Assembly (NCBI GenBank): GCA_963573305.1
Contig: OY754332.1
Location: forward strand, 47,095,559 to 47,159,558
Length of the DNA stretch: 64,000 bases
Source: Pyrrhosoma nymphula
Lineage: Eukaryota; Arthropoda; Insecta; Odonata; Coenagrionidae
Reading direction: 5' to 3'
The notes beneath the pieces were generated by a model that was not told the origin of the DNA, searched no databases, and saw only the letters and a list, made by a program, of their open reading frames with translations. Of this stretch, positions 1 to 15,700 are shown piece after piece. The position numbers and the translations under genes are program-made. The first letter of the stretch is position 1. Each line of letters opens with the position of its first letter.

Positions 1-161
1 CGGCCACGAGAGAAAGTTTAACAGTCGATGTTATTTTCGAACTTGTTTTTTTTTTTCAATTTTCGATCCTAAATTTTAAAACATTAAACAAAATAATTGT
101 TTTTGTGGTTTTCTAAACAATAACACATTTTTCAATTTTTAATGGCGAGAAAAATTATTAT

Positions 162-251
162 AAAAAAAATTAACCAGGAAGGGAATCGAACTTACGACCT
201 CTTGATCAAAATAAAAAATGACCTAGTGCTTTAACAACCTCGGCCACGAGA
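162..251 (-). promoter_or_regulatory. Representative Pol III-like A box, B box and T-run within a satellite monomer
   Basis: Read on the minus strand, this unit has TGGCCGAGG at 247-239, fitting a tRNA A box of the Ser/Leu type. GTTCGATTCCC at 191-181 fits a B box, and a run of eight T lies at 169-162. The A-to-B spacing is about 55 nt, the same as in a class II tRNA-Ser. A possible variable-arm pairing, GATC with GGTC around AAGA, lies just before the T-loop-like sequence. The acceptor and T stems do not pair well, so this is tRNA-like and not a functional tRNA gene. The same arrangement recurs in most monomers of the array. Transcription is inference. Confidence 0.6.
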
Positions 252-3200
252 TAAAGTTTAACAGTCGATGTTATTTACGACCGTGTATTTTTTTTTCAAT
301 TTTCAATCCTAAATTTTAAAACATTAAACAATAAAATTGTTTTTGTGGTTTTCTAACAAATGAACACATTTTTCAATTTTTAATGGCGAGAAAATTAATT
401 ATAAAAAAAATTCTACCAGGAAGGGAATAGAACTTATGACCTCTTGATCAAAACTAACAATGACCTTGTGCTTTAACAACCTCGGCAACGAGAGAAAGTT
501 TAACAGTCGATGTTATTTACGAACGTTTTTTTTTTTTCAATTTTCAATCCTAAATTTTAAAACATTACACAATAAAATTGTTTTTGTGGTTTTCTAACAA
601 ATGAACGCATTTTTCAATTTTTAATGGCGAGAAAATTAATTATAAAAAAATTCTACCAGGAAGGGAATCGAACCTCTTGATCAAAACAAAAAATGACCTT
701 GTGCTTTAAAAACCTCGGCCACGAGAGAAAGTCTAACAGTCGATGTTATTTACGAACGTGTATTTTTTTTTCAATTTTCGATCCTAAATTTTAAAACATT
801 AAACAAAATAATTGTTTTGTTTTTATTTACGAACGTGTATTTTTTTTCAATTTCCGATCCTAAATTTAAAATCATTAAACAAAATAATTGTTTTTGTGGT
901 TTTCTAACAAATGAACACATTTTTCAATTTTTAATGGCGAAAAATTAATTATAAAAAAAATTCTACCGAGAAGGGAATCGAACTTATGACCTCTTGATCA
1001 AAACAAAAAATGACCTTGTGCTTTAACAACCTCGGCCACGAGATAAAGTTTAACAATCGATGTTATTTACGACCCTGTATTTTTTTTTCAATTTTCAATC
1101 CTGAATTTTAAAACATTAAACAATAAAATTGTTTTTGTGGTTTTCTAACAAATGAACACATTTTTCAATTTTTAATGGCGAGAAAATTAATTATAAAAAT
1201 AATTCTACCAGGAAGGGAATCGAACTTATGACCTCTTGATCAAAACTAACAATGACCTTGTGCTTTAACAACCTCGGCAACGAGAGAAAGTTTAACAGTC
1301 GATGTTATTTACGAACGTGTTTTTTTTTCAATTTTCAATCCTAAATTTTAATTCATTAAACAATAAAATTGTTTTTGTGGTGTTCTAACAAATGAACACA
1401 TTTTTCAATTTTTAATGGCGAGAAAATTAATTATAAAAAAAATTCTACCAGGAAGGGAATCGAACCTCTTGATCAAAAGAAAAAATGAACTTGTGCTTTA
1501 ACAACCTCGGCCACGAGAGAAAGTCTAACAGTCGATGTTATTTACGAACGTGTATTTTTTTTCAATTTTCGATCCTAAATTTAAAAACATTAAACAAAAT
1601 AATTGTTTTGTTTTTATTTACGAACGTGTATTTTTTTTCAATTTACGATCCTAAATTTAAAAACATTAAACAAAATAATTGTTTTTGTGGTTTTCTAACA
1701 AATAAACACATTTTTCAATTTTTAATGGCGAGAAAATTAATTATAAAAAAAATTCTACCGGGAAGGGAATCGAACTTATGACCTCTTGAACAAAACAAAA
1801 AATGACCTTGTGCTTTAACAACCTCGGCCACGAGAGAAAGTTTAACAGTCGATTTTATTTTCGAACTTGTTTTTTTTTCAATTTTCGATCCTAAATTTTA
1901 AAACATTAGACAAAATAATTGTTTTTGTGGTTTTCTAACAAATGAACACTTTTTTCAATTTTTAATGGCGAGAAAATTAATTATAAAAAAAATTAACCAG
2001 GAAGGGAATCGAACTTATGACCTCTTGATCAAAACAAAAAATGACCTAGTGCTTTAACAACCTCGGCCACGAGTTAAAGGTTAACAGTCGATGTTTTTTA
2101 CGAACGTGTTTTTTTTTCAATTTTCGATCCTTTAATTTTAAAAACATTAAACAAAATAATTGTTTTGTTTTTATTTACGAACGTGTATTTTTTTTTAATT
2201 TTCGATCCTAAATTTTAAAACATTAAACAAAATAATTGTTTTTGTGGTTTTCTAACAAATGAACACATTTTTTAATTTTTAATGGCGAGAAAATTAATTA
2301 TAAAAAAAATTCTACCAGGAAGGGAATCGAACTTAAGACCTCTTGATCAAAACAAAAAATGACCTTGTGCTTTAACAACCACGGCCACGAGAATGTTAAA
2401 CAGTCGATGTTATTTACGAACGTGTTTTTTTTTCAATTTTCGATCCTAAATTTAAAAACATTAAACAAAATAATTGTTTTTGTGGTGTTCTAACAAATGA
2501 ATACATTTTTCAATTTTTAATGGCGAGAAAAATTAATTATAAAAAAAATTCTACCAGGAAGGGAATTGAACTTATGACCTCTTGATCAAAAAAAAAAATG
2601 ACCTTGTGCTTTAACAACCTCGGCCAAGAGAGAAAGTTTAACAGTCGATGTTATTTACGAACGTGTTTTTTTTTCAATTTTCGATCCTTTAATTTTAAAA
2701 ACATTAAACAAAATAATTGTTTTTGTGGTGTTCTAACAAATGAATACATTTTTCAATTTTTAATGGCGAGAAAAATTAATTATAAAAAAATTTTACCTGG
2801 AAGGGAATCGAACTTATGACCTCTTGATCAAAACAAAAAATGACCTTATGCTTTAACTACCTCGGCAACGAGAAAATGTTTAACAGTCGATGTTATTTAC
2901 GAACGTGTTTTTTTTTTCAATTTTCGATCCTAAATTTTAAAACATTAAACAAAATAATTGTTTTTTTGGTTTTCTAACAAATGAACACATTTTTCAATTT
3001 TTAATGGCGAGAATATTAATTATAAAAAAATTCTACCAGGAAGGGAATCCAACTTATGACCTCTTGATCAAAACAAAAAATGACCTTGTGCTTTAACAAC
3101 CTCGGCCACGAGAGAAAGTTTAACAGTCGATTTTATTTACGAACGTGTATTTTTTTTTCAATTTTCGATCCTAAATTTTAAAACATTAAACAAAATAATT

Positions 3201-6200
3201 GTTTTGTTTTTATTTACGAACGTGTATTTTTTTTCAATTTTCGATCCTACATTAAACAAAATAATTGTTTTTGTGGTTTTCTAACAAATGAACACATTTT
3301 TCAATTTTTAATGGCGAGAAAATTAATTATAAATAAAATTCTACCGGGATGGGAATCGAACTTATGACCTCTTGATCAAAACTAAAAATGACCTTGTGCT
3401 TTAAACAACCTCGGCAACGAGAGAAAGTTTAACAGTCGATGTTATTTACGAACGTGTTTTTTTTTCAATTTTCGATCCTAAATTTTAAAACATTAAACAA
3501 AATAATTGTTTTTTTGTTTTTCTAACAAATTAACACATTTTTTAATTTTTAATGGCGAGAAAATTAATTATAAAAAAAATTCTACCAGGAAGGGAATTGA
3601 ACTTATGACCTCTTGATCAAAACTAAAAATGACCTTGTGCTTTAACAACCTCGGCCAAGAGAGAAAGTTTAACAGTCGATGTTATTTACGAACGTGTTTT
3701 TTTTTCAATTTTCGATCCAAAATTTTAAAACATTAAACAAAATAATTGTTTTTGTGGTTTTCTAACAAATGAACACATTTTTCAAATTTTTTGTCGTGAA
3801 AATTAATTATAAAAAACATTCTACCGGGAAGGGAATCGAACTTATGACCTCTTGATCAAAACAAAAAATGACCTTGTGCTTTAAAAACCTCGGCCACGAT
3901 AGAAAGTTTAACAGTCGATGTTATTTTCGAACTTGTTTTTTTTTTTCAATTTTCGATCCTAAATTTTAAAACATTAAACAAAATAATTGTTTTTGTGGTT
4001 TTCTAACAAATGAACACTTATTTAAATTTTTAATGGCGAGAAAATTAATTAAAAAAAAAATATACCAGGAAGGGAATCGAACTTATGACCTCTTGATCAA
4101 AACAAAAAATGACCTTGTGCTTTAACAACCTCGGCCACGAGAGAAAGTTTAACAGTCGATGTTATTTACGAACGTGTATTTTTTTTCAATTTTCGATCCT
4201 AAATTTTAAAACATTAAACAAAATAATTGTTTTGTTTTTATTTACGAACGTGTATTTTTTTTTTTAATTTTCGATCCTAAATTTAAAAACATTAAACAAA
4301 ATAATTGTTTTTGTGGTTTTCTAACAAATGAACACATTTTTCAATTTTTAATGGCGAGAAAATTAATTATAAAAAAAATTCTACCGGGAAGGGAATCGAA
4401 CTTATGACCTGTTGATCAAAACAAAAAATGACCTTATGCTTTAACAACCTCGGCCACGAGAGAAAGTTTAACAGTCGATGTTATTTTCGAACTTGTTTTT
4501 TTTTTCAATTTTCGATCCTAAATTTTAAAACATTAAACAAAATAATTGTTTTTGTGGTTTTCTAAACAATAACACATTTTTCAATTTTTAATGGCGAGAA
4601 AAATTATTATAAAAAAAATTAACCAGGAAGGGAATCGAACTTACGACCTCTTGATCAAAACAAAAAATGACCTAGTGCTTTAACAACCTCGGCCACGAGA
4701 TAAAGTTTAACAGTCGATGTTATTTACGACCGTGTATTTTTTTTTCAATTTTCAATCCTAAATTTTAAAACATTAAACAATAAAATTGTTTTTGTGGTTT
4801 TCTAACAAATGAACACATTTTTCAATTTTTAATGGCGAGAAAATTAATTATAAAAAAAATTCTACCAGGAAGGGAATAGAACTTATGACCTCTTGATCAA
4901 AACTAACAATGACCTTGTGCTTTAACAACCTCGGCAACGAGAGAAAGTTTAACAGTCGATGTTATTTACGAAAGTTTTTTTTTTTTCAATTTTCAATCCT
5001 AAATTTTAAAACATTACACAATAAAATTGTTTTTGTGGTTTTCTAACAAAGGAACACATTTTTAAATTTTTATTGGCGAGAAAATTAATTATAAAAAAAA
5101 TTCTACCAGGAAGGGAATCGAACCTCTTGATCAAAACAAAAAATGACCTTGTGCTTTAACAACCTCGGCCACGAGATCTAACAGTCGATGTTATTTACGA
5201 ACGTGTATTTTTTTTTCAATTTTCGATCCTAAATTTAAAAACATTAAACAAAATAATTGTTTTGTTTTTATTTACGAACGTGTATTTTTTTCAATTTTTG
5301 ATCCTAAATTTTAAAACATTAAACAAAATAATTGTTTTGTTTTTATTTACGAACGTGTATTTTTTTTCAATTTTCGATCCTAAATTTAAAAACATTAAAC
5401 AAAATAATTGTTTTTGTGGTTTTCTAACAAATGAACACATTTTTCAATTTTTAATGGCGAGAAAATTAATTATAAAAAAAATTCTACCGGGAAGGGAATC
5501 GAACTTATCTTGAACAAAACAAAAAATGACCTTGTGCTTTAACAACCTCGGCCACGAGAGAAAGTTTAACAGTTGATTTTATTTACGACCGTGTATTTTT
5601 TTTTCAATTTTCGATCTAAAATTTTTAAACATTAAACAAAATAATTGTTTTTTTGGTTTTCTAACAAATGAACACATTTTTTATTTTTAAATGGCGAGAA
5701 AATTAATTATAAAAAAAATTCTACCAGGAAGGGAATCGAACTTATGACCTCTTGATCAACAGTCGATGTTATTTACGAACGTGTATTTTTTTTTCAATTT
5801 TCGATCCTAAATTTTAAAACATTAAACAAAATAATTGTTTTGTTTTTATTTACGAACGTGTATTTTTTTTCAATTTTCGATCCTAAATTTAAAAACATCA
5901 AACAAAATAATTGTTTTTGTGGTTTTCTATTAAATGAACGCATTTTTCAATTTTTAATGGCGAAAAATTAATTACAAAAAAAATTCTACCGGGAAGGGAA
6001 TCGAACTTATGACCTCTTGATCAAAACAAAAAATGACCTTGTGCTTTAACAACCTCGGCCACGAGAGAAAGTTTAACAGTCGATGTTATTTTCGAACTTT
6101 TTTTTTCAATTTTCGATCCTAAATTTTAAAACATTAAACAAAATAATTGTTTTTGTGGTTTTCTAAACAATAACACATTTTTCAATTTTTAATGGCGAGA

Positions 6201-9200
6201 AAATTAATTATAAAAAAAATTACCAGGAAGGGAATCGAACTTATGACCTCTTGATCAAAATAAAAAATGACCTAGTGCTTTAACAACCTCGGCCACGAGA
6301 TAAAGTTTAACAGTCGATGTTATTTACGAACGTGTATTTTTTTTCAATTTTTGATCCTAAATTTTAAAACATTAAACAAAGTAATTGTTTTGTTTTTATT
6401 TACGAACGTGTATTTTTTTTCAATTTTTGATCCTAAATTTTAAAACATTAAACAAAATAATTGTTTTGTTTTTATTTACGAACGTGTATTTTTTTTCAAT
6501 TTTTGATCCTAAATTTTAAAACATTAAACAAAATAATTGTTTTGTTTTTATTTACGAACGTGTATTTTTTTTCAATTTTCGATCCTAAATTTAAAAACAT
6601 TAAACAAAATAATTGTTTTTGTGGTTTTCTAACAAATGAACACATTTTTCAATTTTTAATGGCGAGAAAAATAATTATAAAAAAAATTCTACTGGGAAGG
6701 GAATCGAACTTATGACCTCTTGAACAAAACAAAAAATGACCTTGTGCTTTAACAACCTCGGCCACGAGAGAAAGTTTAATAGTCGATGTTATTTTCGAAT
6801 TTTTTTTTTTTTCAATTTTCGATCCTAAATTTTAAAACATTAAACAAAATAATTGTTTTTGTGGTTTTCTAAACAATAACACATTTTTCAATTTTTAATG
6901 GCGAGAAAATTAATTATTAAAAAAATTAACCAGGAAGGGAATCGAACTTATGACCTCTTGATCAAAATAAAAAATGACCTAGTGCTTTAACAACCTCGGC
7001 CACGAGATAAAGTTTAACAGTCGATGTTATTTACGACCGTGTATTTTTTTTTCAATTTTCAATCCTAAATTTTAAAACATTAAACAATAACATTGTTTTT
7101 GTGGTTTTCTAACAAATGAACACATATTTCAATTTTTAATGGCGAGAAAATTAATTATAAAAAAAATTCTACCAGGAAGGGAATCGAACTTATGACCTCT
7201 TGATCAAAACTAACAATGACCTTGTGCTTTAACAACCTCGGCAACGAGAGAAAGTTTAACAGTCGATGTTATTTACGAACGTGTTTTTTTTTTCAATTTT
7301 CAATCCTAAATTATAATTCATTAAACAATAAAATATTTTTTGTGGTGTTCTAACAAATGAACACATTTTTCAATTTTTAATGGCGAGAAAATTAATTATA
7401 AATAAAATTCTACCAGGAAGGGAATCGAACCTCTTGATCAAAACAAAAAATGACCTTGTGCTTTAACAACCTCGGCCACGAGAGAAAGTCTAACAGTCGA
7501 TGTTATTTACGAACGTGTATTTTTTTTCAATTTTCGATCCTAAATTTAAAAACATTAAACAAAATAATTGTTTTGTTTTTATTTACGAACGTGTATTTTT
7601 TTTAAATTTTCGATCCTAAATTTGAAAACATTAAACAAAATAATTGTATTGTTTTTATTTACGAACGTGTATTTTTTTCAATTTTCGATCCTAAATTTAA
7701 AAGCATTAAACAAAATAATTGTTTTTGTGGTTTTCTAACAAATGAACACATTTTTTAATTTTAAATGGCGAGAAAATTAATTATAAAAAAAATTCTACCA
7801 GGAAGGGAATCGAACTTATGACCTCTTGATCAAAACAAAAAATGACCTTGTGCTTTAACAACCTCGGCCACGGTCTAACAGTCGATGATATTTACGAACG
7901 TGTATTTTTTTTTCAATTTTCGATCTTAAATTTTAAAACATTAAACAAAATAATTGTTTTGTTTTTATTTACGAACGTGTATTTTTTTTCAATTGTCGAT
8001 CCTAAATTTTAAAACATTAAACAAAATAATTGTTTTTGTGGTTTTTCTAACAAATGAACACATATTTCAATTTTAAATGGCGAGAAAATTAATTATAAAA
8101 AAAATTCTACCAGGAAGGGAATCGAACTTATGACCTCTTGATCAAAACTAAAAATGACCTTGTGCTTTAACAACCTCGGCAACGAGAGAAAGTTTAACAG
8201 TCGATGTTATTTACGAACGTGTTTTTTTTTTCAATTTTCGATCTAAAATTTTTAAACATTAAACAAAATAATTGTTTTTTTGGTTTTCTAACAAATGAAC
8301 ACATTTTTTAATTTTAAATGGCGAGAAAATTAATTATAAAAAAAATTCTACCAGGAAGGGAATCGAACTTATGACCTCTTGATCAAAACAAAAAATGACC
8401 TTGTGCTTTAACAACCTCGGCCACGAGAGAAAGTTTAACAGTCGATGTTATTTACGAACGTGTTTTTTTTTCAATTTTCGATCTAAAATTTTTAAACATT
8501 AAACAAAATAATTGTTTTTTTGGTTTTCTAACAAATGAACACATTTTTTAATTTTAAATGGCGAGAAAATTAATTATAAAAAAAATTCTACCAGGAAGGG
8601 AATCGAACTTATGACCTCTTGATCAAAACTAAAAATGACCTTGTGCTTTAACAACCTCGGCAACGAGAGAAAGTTTAACAGTCGATGTTATTTACGAACG
8701 TGTTTTTTTTTCAATTTTCGATCTAAAATTTTAAAACATTAAACAAAATAATTGTTTTTGTGGTGTTCTAACAAATGAATACATTTTTCAATTTTTAATG
8801 GCAAGAAAAATTAATTATAAAAAAAATTCTACCAGGAAGGGAATCCAACTTATGACCTCTTGATCAAAACAAAAAATGACCTTGTGCTTTAACAACCTCG
8901 GCCAAGAGAGAAAGTTTTAACAGTCGATGTTATTTACGAACGTGTTTTTTTTTCAATTTTCGATTCTAAATTTTAAAACATTGAACAAAATAATTGTTTT
9001 TGTGGTTTTCTAACAAATGAACACATTTTTCAATTTTTAATGGCGAGAAAATTAATTATAAAAAAATTCTACCAGGAAGGGAATCGAACAATTTTCGATC
9101 CTAAATTTTAAAACATTGAACAAAATAATTGTTTTTGTGGTTTTCTAACAAATGAACGCATTTTTCAATTTTTAATGGCGAGAAAATTAATTATAAAAAA

Positions 9201-9780
9201 ATTCTACCAGGAAGGGAATCGAACCTCTTGATCAAAACAAAAAATGACCTTGTGCTTTAACAACCTCGGCCACTAGAGAAAGTCTAACAGTCGATGTTAT
9301 TTACGAACGTGTATTTTTTTTCAATTTTCGATCCTAAATTTTAAAACATTAAACAAAATGTGGTTTTTGTGGTTTTCTAAACAATAACACATTTTTCAAT
9401 TTTTAATGGCGAGAAAAATTATTATAAAAAAAATTACCAGGAAGGGAATCGAACTTACGACCTCTTGATCAAAATAAAAAATGACCTAGTGCTTTAACAA
9501 CCTCGTACACGAGATAAAGTTTAACAGTCGATGTTATTTACGACCGTGTATTTTTTTTTCAATTTTCAATCCTAAATTTTAAAACATTAAACAATAAAAT
9601 TGTTTTTTAGGTTTTCTAACAAATGAACACATTTTTCAATTTTTAATGGCGAGAAAATTAATTATAAAAAAAATTCTACCAGGAAGGGAATCGAACTTAT
9701 GACCTCTTGATCAAAACTAACAATGACCTTGTGCTTTAACAACCTCGGCAACGAGAGAAAGTTTAACAGTCGATGTTATT

Positions 9781-12700
9781 TACGAACGTGTTTTTTTTTT
9801 CAATTTTCAATCCTAAATTTTAAAACATTAAACAATAAAATTGTTTTTGTGGTTTTCTAACAAATGCACACATTTTTAAATTTTTAATGGCGAGAAAATT
9901 AATTATAAAAAAAATTCTACCAGGAAGGGAATCGAACCTCTTGATCAAAACAAAAAATGACCTTGTGCTTTAACAACCTCGGCCACGAGAGAAAGTCTAA
10001 CAGTCGATGTTATTTACGAACGTGTATTTTTTTTTCAATTTTCGATGCTAAATTTAAAAACATTAAACAAAATAATTGTTTTGTTTTTATTTACGAACGT
10101 GTATTTTTTTTCAATTTTTGATCCTAAATTTTAAAACATTAAACAAAATAATTGTTTTGTTTTTATTTACGAACGTGTATTTTTTTTCAATTTTCGATCC
10201 TTAATTTAAAAACATTAAACAAAATTTTTTGTGGTTTTCTAACAAATGAACACATTTTTAAATTTTTAATGGCGAGAAAATTAATTATAAAAAAAATTCT
10301 ACCGGGAAGGGAATCGAACTTATGACCTCTTGATCAAAACAAAAAAATGACCTTGTGCTTTAACAACCTCGGCCACGAGAGAAAGTTTAACAATCGATGT
10401 TATTTACGAACGTGTTTTTTTTTTTCAATTTTCGATCCTAAATTTTAAAACATTAAACAAAATAATTGTTTTTGTGGTGTTCTAACAAATGAATACATTT
10501 TTCAATTTTTAATGGCAAGAAAAATTAATTATAAAAAAAATTCTACCAGGAAGGGAATCCAACTTATGACCTCTTGATCAAAACAAAAAATGACCTTGTG
10601 CTTTAACAACCTCGGCCAAGAGAGAAAGTTTTAACAGTCGATGTTATTTACGAACGTGTTTTTTTTTCAATTTTCGATCCTAAATTTTAAAACATTGAAC
10701 AAAATAATTGTTTTTGTGGTTTTCTAACAAATGAACACATTTTTCAATTTTTAATGGCGAGAAAATTAATTATAAAAAAATTCTACCAGGAAGGGAATCG
10801 AACTTATGACCTCTTGATCAAAACAAAAAATGACCTTGTGCTTTAACAACCTCGGCCACTAGAGAAAGTCTAACAGTCGATGTTATTTACGAACGTGTAT
10901 TTTTTTCAATTTTCGATCCTAAATTTTAAAACATTGAACAAAATAATTGTTTTTGTGGTTTTCTAACAAATGAACGCATTTTTCAATTTTTAATGGCGAG
11001 AAAATTAATTATAAAAAAATTCTACCAGGAAGGGAATCGAACCTCTTGATCAAAACAAAAAATGACCTTGTGCTTTAAAAACCTCGGCCACGAGAGAAAG
11101 TCTAACAGTCGATGTTATTTACGAACGTGTATTTTTTTTTCAATTTTCGATCCTAAATTTTAAAACATTAAACAAAAAAATTGTTTTGTTTTTATTTACG
11201 AACGTGTATTTTTTTTCAATTTCCGATCCTAAATTTAAAATCATTAAACAAAATAATTGTTTTTGTGGTTTTCTAACAAATGAACGCATTTTTCAATTTT
11301 TAATGGCGAAAAATTAATTATAAAAAAAATTCTACCGAGAAGGGAATCGAACTTATGACCTCTTGATCAAAACAAAAAATGACCTTGTGCTTTAACAACC
11401 TCGGCCACGAGATAAAGTTTAACAATCGATGTTATTTACGACCCTGTATTTTTTTTTCAATTTTCAATCCTGAATTTTAAAACATTAAACAATAAAATTG
11501 TTTTTGTGGTTTTCTAACAAATGAACACATTTTTCAATTTTTAATGGCGAGAAAATTAATTATAAAAATAATTCTACCAGGAAGGGAATTGAACTTATGA
11601 CCTCTTGATCAAAACTAACAATGACCTTGTGCTTTAACAACCTCGGCAACGAGAGAAAGTTTAACAGTCGATGTTATTTACGAACGTGTTTTTTTTTCAA
11701 TTTTCAATCCTAAATTTTAATTCATTAAACAATAAAATTGTTTTTGTGGTGTTCTAACAAATGAACACATTTTTCAATTTTTAATGGCGAGAAAATTAAT
11801 TATAAAAAAAATTCTACCAGGAAGGGAATCCAACTTATGACCTCTTGATCAAAAGAAAAAATGACCTTGTGCTTTAACAACCTCGGCCACGAGAGAAAGT
11901 CTAACAGTCGATGTTATTTACGAACGTGTATTTTTTTTCAATTTTCGATCCTAAATTTAAAAACATTAAACAAAATAATTGTTTTGTTTTTATTTACGAA
12001 CGTGTATTTTTTTTTAATTTTTGATCCTAAATTTTAAAACATTAAACAAAATAATTGTTTTGTTTTTATTTACCAACGTGTATTTTTTTTCAATTTTCGA
12101 TCCTAAATTTAAAAACATTAAACAAAATAATTGTTTTTGTGGTTTTCTAACAAATGAACACATTTTTCAATTTTTAATGGCGAGAAAATTAATTATAAAA
12201 AAAATTCTACCGGGAAGGGAATCGAACTTATGACCTCTTGAACAAAACAAAAAATGACCTTGTGCTTTAACAACCTCGGCCACGAGAGAAAGTTTAACAG
12301 TCGATTTTATTTTCGAACTTGTTTTTTTTTCAATTTTCGATCCTAAATTTTAAAACATTAAACAAAATAATTGTTTTTGTGGTTTTCTAACAAATGAACA
12401 CTTTTTTCAATTTTTAATGGCGAGAAAATAAATTATAAAAAAAATTAACCAGGAAGGGAATCGAACTTATGACCTCTTGATCAAAACAAAAAATGACCTA
12501 GTGCTTTAACAACCTCGGCCACGAGTTAAAGGTTAACAGTCGATGTTTTTTACGAACGTGTTTTTTTTTCAATTTTCGATCCTTTAATTTTAAAAACATT
12601 AAACAAAATAATTGTTTTGTTTTTATTTATGAACGTGTATTTTTTTTTAATTTTTGATCCTAAATTTTAAAACATTAAACAAAATAATTGTTTTGTTTTT

Positions 12701-15700
12701 ATTTACGAACGTGTATTTTTTTTCAATTTTCGATCCTAAATTTCAAAACATTAAACAAAATAATTGTTTTTGTGGTTTTCTAACAAATGAACACATTTTT
12801 TAATTTTTAATGGCGAGAAAATTAATTATAAAAAAAATTCTACCAGGAAGGGAATTGAACTTATGACCTCTTGATCAAAAAAAAAATGACCTTGTGCTTT
12901 AACAACCTCGGCCAAGAGAGAAAGTTTAACAGTCGATGTTATTTACGAACGTGTTTTTTTTTCAATTTTCGATCCTTTAATTTTAAAAACATTAAACAAA
13001 ATAATTGTTTTTGTGGTGTTCTAACAAATGAATACATTTTTCAATTTTTAATGGCGAGAAAAATTAATTATAAAAAAATTTTACCTGGAAGGGAATCGAA
13101 CTTATGACCTCTTGATCAAAACAAAAAATGACCTTATGCTTTAACTACCTCGGCAACGAGAAAATGTTTAACAGTCGATGTTATTTACGAACGTGTTTTT
13201 TTTTTTCAATTTTCGATCCTAAATTTTAAAACATTAAACAAAATAATTGTTTTTTTGGTTTTCTAACAAATGAACACATTTTTCAATTTTTAATGGCGAG
13301 AATATTAATTATAAAAAAATTCTACCAGGAAGGGAATCCAACTTATGACCTCTTGATCAAAACAAAAAATGACCTTGTGCTTTAACAACCTCGGCCACGA
13401 GAGAAAGTTTAACAGTCGATTTTATTTACGAACGTGTATTTTTTTTTCAATTTTCGATCCTAAATTTTAAAACATTAAAAAAAACAAAATAATTGTTTTG
13501 TTTTTATTTACGAACGTGTATTTTTTTTCAATTTTCGATCCTACATTAAACAAAATAATTGTTTTTGTTGTTTTCTAACAAATGAACACATTTTTCAATT
13601 TTTAATGGCGAGAAAATTAATTATAAATAAAATTCTACCGGGATGGGAATCGAACTTATGACCTCTTGATCAAAACTAAAAATGACCTTGTGCTTTAAAC
13701 AACCTCGGCAACGAGAGAAAGTTTAACAGTCGATGTTATTTACGAACGTGTTTTTTTTTCAATTTTCGATCCTAAATTTTAAAACATTAAACAAAATAAT
13801 TGTTTTTTTGTTTTTCTAACAAATTAACACATTTTTTAATTTTTAATTGCGAGAAAATTAATTATAAAAAAATTTCTACCAGGAAGGGAATCGAACTAAT
13901 GACCTCTTGATCAAAACAAAAAATGACCTTGTGCTTTAACAACCTCGGCCAAGAGAGAAAGTTTAACAGTCGATGTTATTTACGAACGTGTTTTTTTTTC
14001 AATTTTCGATCCAAAATTTTAAAACATTAAACAAAATAATTGTTTTTGTGGTTTTCTAACAAATGAACACATTTTTCAAATTTTTTGTCGTGAAAATTAA
14101 TTATAAAAAACATTCTACCGGGAAGGGAATCGAACTTATGACCTCTTGATCAAAACAAAAAATGACCTTGTGCTTTAACAACCTCGGCCACGATAGAAAG
14201 TTTAACAGTCGATGTTATTTTCGAACTTGTTTTTTTTTTCAATTTTCGATCCTAAATTTTAAAACATTAAACAAAATAATTGTTTTTGTGGTTTTCTAAC
14301 AAATGAACACATATTTCAATTTTTAATGGCGAGAAAATTAATTAAAAAAAAAAATTTACCAGGAAGGGAATCGAACTTATGACCTCTTGATCAAAACAAA
14401 AAATGACCTTGTGCTTTAACAACCTCGGCCACGAGAGAAAGTTTAACAGTCGATTTTATTTACGAACGTGTATTTTTTTTCAATATTCGATCCTAAATTT
14501 TAAAACATTAAACAAAATAATTGTTTTGTTTTTATTTACGAACGTGTATTTTTTTTCAATTTTCGATCCTTAATGTTAATACATTAAACAAAATAATTGT
14601 TTTTGTGGTTTTCTAACAAATGAACACATTTTTCAATTTTTAATGGCGAGAAAATTAATTATAAATAAAATTCTACCGGGAAGGGAATCGAACTTATGAC
14701 CTCTTGATCAAAACTAAAAATGACCTTTATTTATTATAAATTATTTACGAACGTGTTTTTTTTTTCAATTTTCAATCCTAAATTTTAAAACATTAAACAA
14801 TAAAATTGTTTTTGTGGTTTTCTAACAAATGCACACATTTTTAAATTTTTAATGGCGAGAAAATTAATTATAAAAAAAATTCTACCAGGAAGGGAATCGA
14901 ACCTCTTGATCAAAACAAAAAATGACCTTGTGCTTTAACAACCTCGGCCACGAGAGAAAGTCTAACAGTCGATGTTATTTACGAACGTGTATTTTTTTTT
15001 CAATTTTCGATGCTAAATTTAAAAACATTAAACAAAATAATTGTTTTGTTTTTATTTACGAACGTGTATTTTTTTTCAATTTTTGATCCTAAATTTTAAA
15101 ACATTAAACAAAATAATTGTTTTGTTTTTATTTACGAACGTGTATTTTTTTTCAATTTTCGATCCTTAATTTAAAAACATTAAACAAAATTTTTTGTGGT
15201 TTTCTAACAAATGAACACATTTTTAAATTTTTAATGGCGAGAAAATTAATTATAAAAAAAATTCTACCGGGAAGGGAATCGAACTTATGACCTCTTGATC
15301 AAAACAAAAAAATGACCTTGTGCTTTAACAACCTCGGCCACGAGAGAAAGTTTAACAATCGATGTTATTTACGAACGTGTTTTTTTTTTTCAATTTTCGA
15401 TCCTAAATTTTAAAACATTAAACAAAATAATTGTTTTTGTGGTGTTCTAACAAATGAATACATTTTTCAATTTTTAATGGCAAGAAAAATTAATTATAAA
15501 AAAAATTCTACCAGGAAGGGAATCCAACTTATGACCTCTTGATCAAAACAAAAAATGACCTTGTGCTTTAACAACCTCGGCCAAGAGAGAAAGTTTTAAC
15601 AGTCGATGTTATTTACGAACGTGTTTTTTTTTCAATTTTCGATCCTAAATTTTAAAACATTGAACAAAATAATTGTTTTTGTGGTTTTCTAACAAATGAA

